7,750 nucleotides of DNA from CAJKWP01 sp050943075 (lineage in GTDB: Bacteria > Bacillota > Clostridia > Christensenellales > UBA1242). Below, piece by piece: positions 6,350 through 7,750 of the stretch. Made by a program: the position numbers and the translations under genes. Numbering within the stretch: position 1 is the stretch's first letter; each line of letters opens with the position of its first letter. The DNA lies in the NCBI GenBank assembly GCA_050943075.1, contig JBMNOM010000042.1, positions 1 through 7,750 on the forward strand. The letters are read 5' to 3'. The notes under the pieces are model-generated. The model saw only the letters and a list, made by a program, of their open reading frames with translations. It did not search any database and had not been told where the DNA came from.

Positions 6350-6860
6350 AAAAATTAATGTTGCAGGTTTTGTTAATGATTCAGTTGTGGATGGACCAGG
6401 ACTTAGGTTCACACTTTTTGTGCAGGGTTGTCCGCTTAAATGTGAGGGCTGTCACAACGCACAAGCACAAAGTTTTGAGATTAAAAAGGAATACACTCAA
6501 GAAGAAATTTTTGCTTTAATTGAAAACAACCCTTTGCTTGATGGTGTGACTTTTAGTGGTGGCGAGCCTTTTTGCCAAGCAGAAGCGCTTTTGCCACTTG
6601 CAAGAATGGTTAAACAAAAAGGGCTTGACTTGGCAATTTACACAGGTTTTGTGTTTGAAAAATTTTTAAACAAAACCTTGCCAAAACCCTATTTGGAACT
6701 TGCAAGCATGGCAGACACGATTATTGACGGACCATTTATTTTAAAAGAAAAAGAGTTTGGGCTTAAATTTAAGGGCAGTAAAAATCAAAGAATAATTGAC
6801 CCAAAGCAATCGTTTTTGCAAAACAAGGTTGTGTTTCAAACCAATGAGGAATGGTTTTAA
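6342..6860 (+). CDS. nrdG: Anaerobic ribonucleotide reductase activating protein (radical SAM)
   Basis: NrdG is the radical-SAM activase that removes a hydrogen from the C-terminal glycine of NrdD. At 172 residues it has the small size of the family. The [4Fe-4S] motif CxxxCxxC is at Cys30, Cys34 and Cys37 (QGCPLKCEGCHN), preceded by DGPGLRFTLF. FSGGEP at 71-76 is the SAM-binding GGE motif, and IDGPF lies near residue 128. The ATG at 6342 lies inside the end of nrdD (shared bases ATGTTTAA), and the only upstream ribosome-site candidate is a weak AGG-rich stretch within nrdD (about 6323-6331). Translation is therefore probably coupled to nrdD, giving both proteins from one mRNA. A strong hairpin 40 bases past the stop ends the operon. 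Confidence 0.97.
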   Translation: MFKKINVAGFVNDSVVDGPGLRFTLFVQGCPLKCEGCHNAQAQSFEIKKEYTQEEIFALIENNPLLDGVTFSGGEPFCQAEALLPLARMVKQKGLDLAIYTGFVFEKFLNKTLPKPYLELASMADTIIDGPFILKEKEFGLKFKGSKNQRIIDPKQSFLQNKVVFQTNEEWF

Positions 6861-6898
6861 ATTGCTTTGTTAATTTTCAAAATTAAATAAAAACAACA

Positions 6899-6942
6899 AA
6901 AAAATGCGTTTTTTTAATTAAAATAACGCATTTTTTAATGTT
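6899..6942. terminator. Bidirectional terminator between nrdG and ppa
   Basis: AAAAAATGCGTT (6899-6910) pairs perfectly with AACGCATTTTTT (6925-6936). Beyond one mismatch the stem continues with four more A-T pairs around an AATT loop. On the plus strand it ends in six Ts, then AATG and six more Ts. On the minus strand it ends in seven Ts. It lies 39 bases after nrdG and about 100 bases after ppa, which converge on it, so it can serve both. Confidence 0.88.
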
Positions 6943-7035
6943 TTTTCATAAATTATTAAAATATTAATTGATTTTTGATTAAAAAATTAAAGTTAAATAA
7001 AACAATCTTGCGGTAAAATTTAAACAAAAATAAAC

Positions 7036-7566
7036 TTATTTATTAAAGGTTTCTTTGTAGTTTTGCAAACACTCTTTAATCACTTCAACTGCTTTTTCTC
7101 TTCCGCCAGTTTCTTCCACCAAAACTTTTTTGTGTTCAAGTTGTTTGTAAACTTTTAAAAAATGAACAAGTTCTTCAAAGATGTGTGCGGGCAACTGGGA
7201 AATGTCTTTATAGGAATTATATTGTGGATCACCAAAAGGAATTGCAATAATTTTTTCGTCTTTTTCATCTCTGTCTTTCATCATCACAACGCCAATTGGA
7301 AAGCATCTCACCAAACTTAATTGTGAAATTGGTTGTGAGCACAAAACAAAAACATCAAGTGGGTCGCCATCATCTGAAAGTGTTTTTGGCAAAAATCCAT
7401 AGTTCATTGGATAGTGTGTGCTGGTGTATAAAACGCGGTCAAGCAAAATCAGGCCGGTTTCCTTGTCAAGTTCATATTTGTTTTTGCTGCCTTGGGAAAT
7501 TTCAATGCAAGCGTAAAAATCTTCGGGTTTAATTCTGTCTGAACTAATATCATGCCAAATGTTCAT
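7036..7566 (-). CDS. ppa: Inorganic pyrophosphatase, family I
   Basis: This 176-residue cytoplasmic enzyme splits PPi into two phosphates with Mg2+, pulling polymer synthesis forward. Length and motifs match soluble family I enzymes. The signature DDGDPLDV (65-72) gives Asp66, Asp68 and Asp71 as metal ligands. Other active-site residues are in place: Lys30, Glu32, Arg44, Tyr56, Asp98, Asp103, Lys105 and the Tyr140-Lys141 pair. Many Clostridia use the unrelated family II enzyme, so a family I copy is a mild lineage marker. The ATG at 7566 follows a canonical AAGGAGA (7577-7571) at normal spacing. The gene has its own promoter and converges with nrdG onto a shared terminator, so it is probably transcribed alone. 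Confidence 0.96.
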   Translation of the reverse strand: MNIWHDISSDRIKPEDFYACIEISQGSKNKYELDKETGLILLDRVLYTSTHYPMNYGFLPKTLSDDGDPLDVFVLCSQPISQLSLVRCFPIGVVMMKDRDEKDEKIIAIPFGDPQYNSYKDISQLPAHIFEELVHFLKVYKQLEHKKVLVEETGGREKAVEVIKECLQNYKETFNK

Positions 7567-7586
7567 AATTTCTCCTTAATAAAATT

Positions 7587-7616
7587 AGTATATCACAATA
7601 AACTTTTTGTTTACAA
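7587..7616 (-). promoter_or_regulatory. Promoter of ppa
   Basis: On the minus strand TATACT (7592-7587) is preceded by TGA, giving an extended -10. TTGTAA (7616-7611), a 4/6 -35, lies 18 bases upstream. Transcription would start near 7580, leaving a very short leader that carries the AAGGAGA ribosome site. Confidence 0.6.
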
Positions 7617-7690
7617 TAAAAACGAATTAAAAAAAATATGGATAACGTCTGTTTTTCAATGTTAAAAGATGTGCAAAAGAAAAATCAAAT

Positions 7691-7696
7691 TATAAT
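7691..7696 (+). promoter_or_regulatory. Possible -10 box for the right-edge gene
   Basis: TATAAT is a perfect -10 hexamer 45 bases before the ATG at 7742, but I find no convincing -35 at 16-18 bases upstream. In DNA this A/T-rich the hexamer may be accidental. Confidence 0.3.
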
Positions 7697-7741
7697 AAAA
7701 ATGATTTTTATGTGTTATTATTGTTATGAAGAGGTGTTGTT

Positions 7742-7750
7742 ATGTTGGAA
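7742..7750 (+). CDS. Start of a gene cut off by the right edge
   Basis: Only three codons are visible (Met-Leu-Glu), so the product cannot be named. The start is supported by the ribosome site GAGGTG (7731-7736), five bases before the ATG. An alternative ATG at 7726 in another frame has no such site upstream. The gene would be divergent from ppa, with about 175 bases of shared A/T-rich control region between them. Confidence 0.5.

Noticed and set aside
6937..7035. Extra gene or small RNA between nrdG and ppa
   Set aside because: The stretch is A/T-rich with many stops and no promoter-plus-terminator arrangement beyond the shared hairpin.
7637..7645. Second DnaA box (TTATCCATA on the minus strand)
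   Set aside because: It has one mismatch to consensus and stands alone; with no cluster of boxes there is no case for an origin here.

Overview
The window is AT-rich (roughly 30% G+C by eye), uses the standard code, and carries Shine-Dalgarno sites of Gram-positive type. It looks like a piece of an anaerobic low-G+C Bacillota chromosome, most likely an uncultured clostridial relative. The reasons are a class III (oxygen-sensitive) ribonucleotide reductase with its activase, paired NrdR boxes, a HelD-type RNA polymerase helicase and a short family I pyrophosphatase. I see no phage, IS element, CRISPR array, tRNA or rRNA.

Layout. Positions 1-1103 (-) hold a long open frame that runs off the left edge: a lysine-rich protein I do not recognise. 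A hairpin terminator (about 1199-1240) separates it from a NUDIX hydrolase gene (1294-1698, -). A divergent promoter region (1699-1841) then serves the NUDIX gene and, on the + strand, a helD-like gene (1842-3883). This gene is split by a -1 shift at a six-A run (3667-3672), so helicase motifs V and VI lie in a different frame from motifs I-IV. A 168-bp regulatory gap (3884-4051) contains a perfect DnaA box, two candidate promoters and two NrdR boxes whose centres are 31 bp apart. It precedes the nrdD-nrdG operon (4052-6860, +), whose two genes overlap by 8 bases. A symmetric hairpin (6899-6942) ends that operon and probably also the converging ppa gene (7036-7566, -). At the right edge a new + strand gene begins at about 7742.

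How the genes fit together. NrdG uses S-adenosylmethionine and an iron-sulfur cluster to make the glycyl radical of NrdD, which then reduces ribonucleotides to deoxyribonucleotides. NrdR is expected to shut this operon down when dATP is plentiful. Pyrophosphatase removes the PPi released by nucleic-acid synthesis, the NUDIX enzyme probably hydrolyses a nucleotide by-product, and HelD (if made whole) frees stalled RNA polymerase. The shared theme is nucleotide supply and housekeeping, but apart from nrdDG nothing shows that the genes are one functional unit. I found no new multi-gene system. The points most worth a second look are the helD frameshift, the regulatory region of nrdD and the unknown gene at the left edge.
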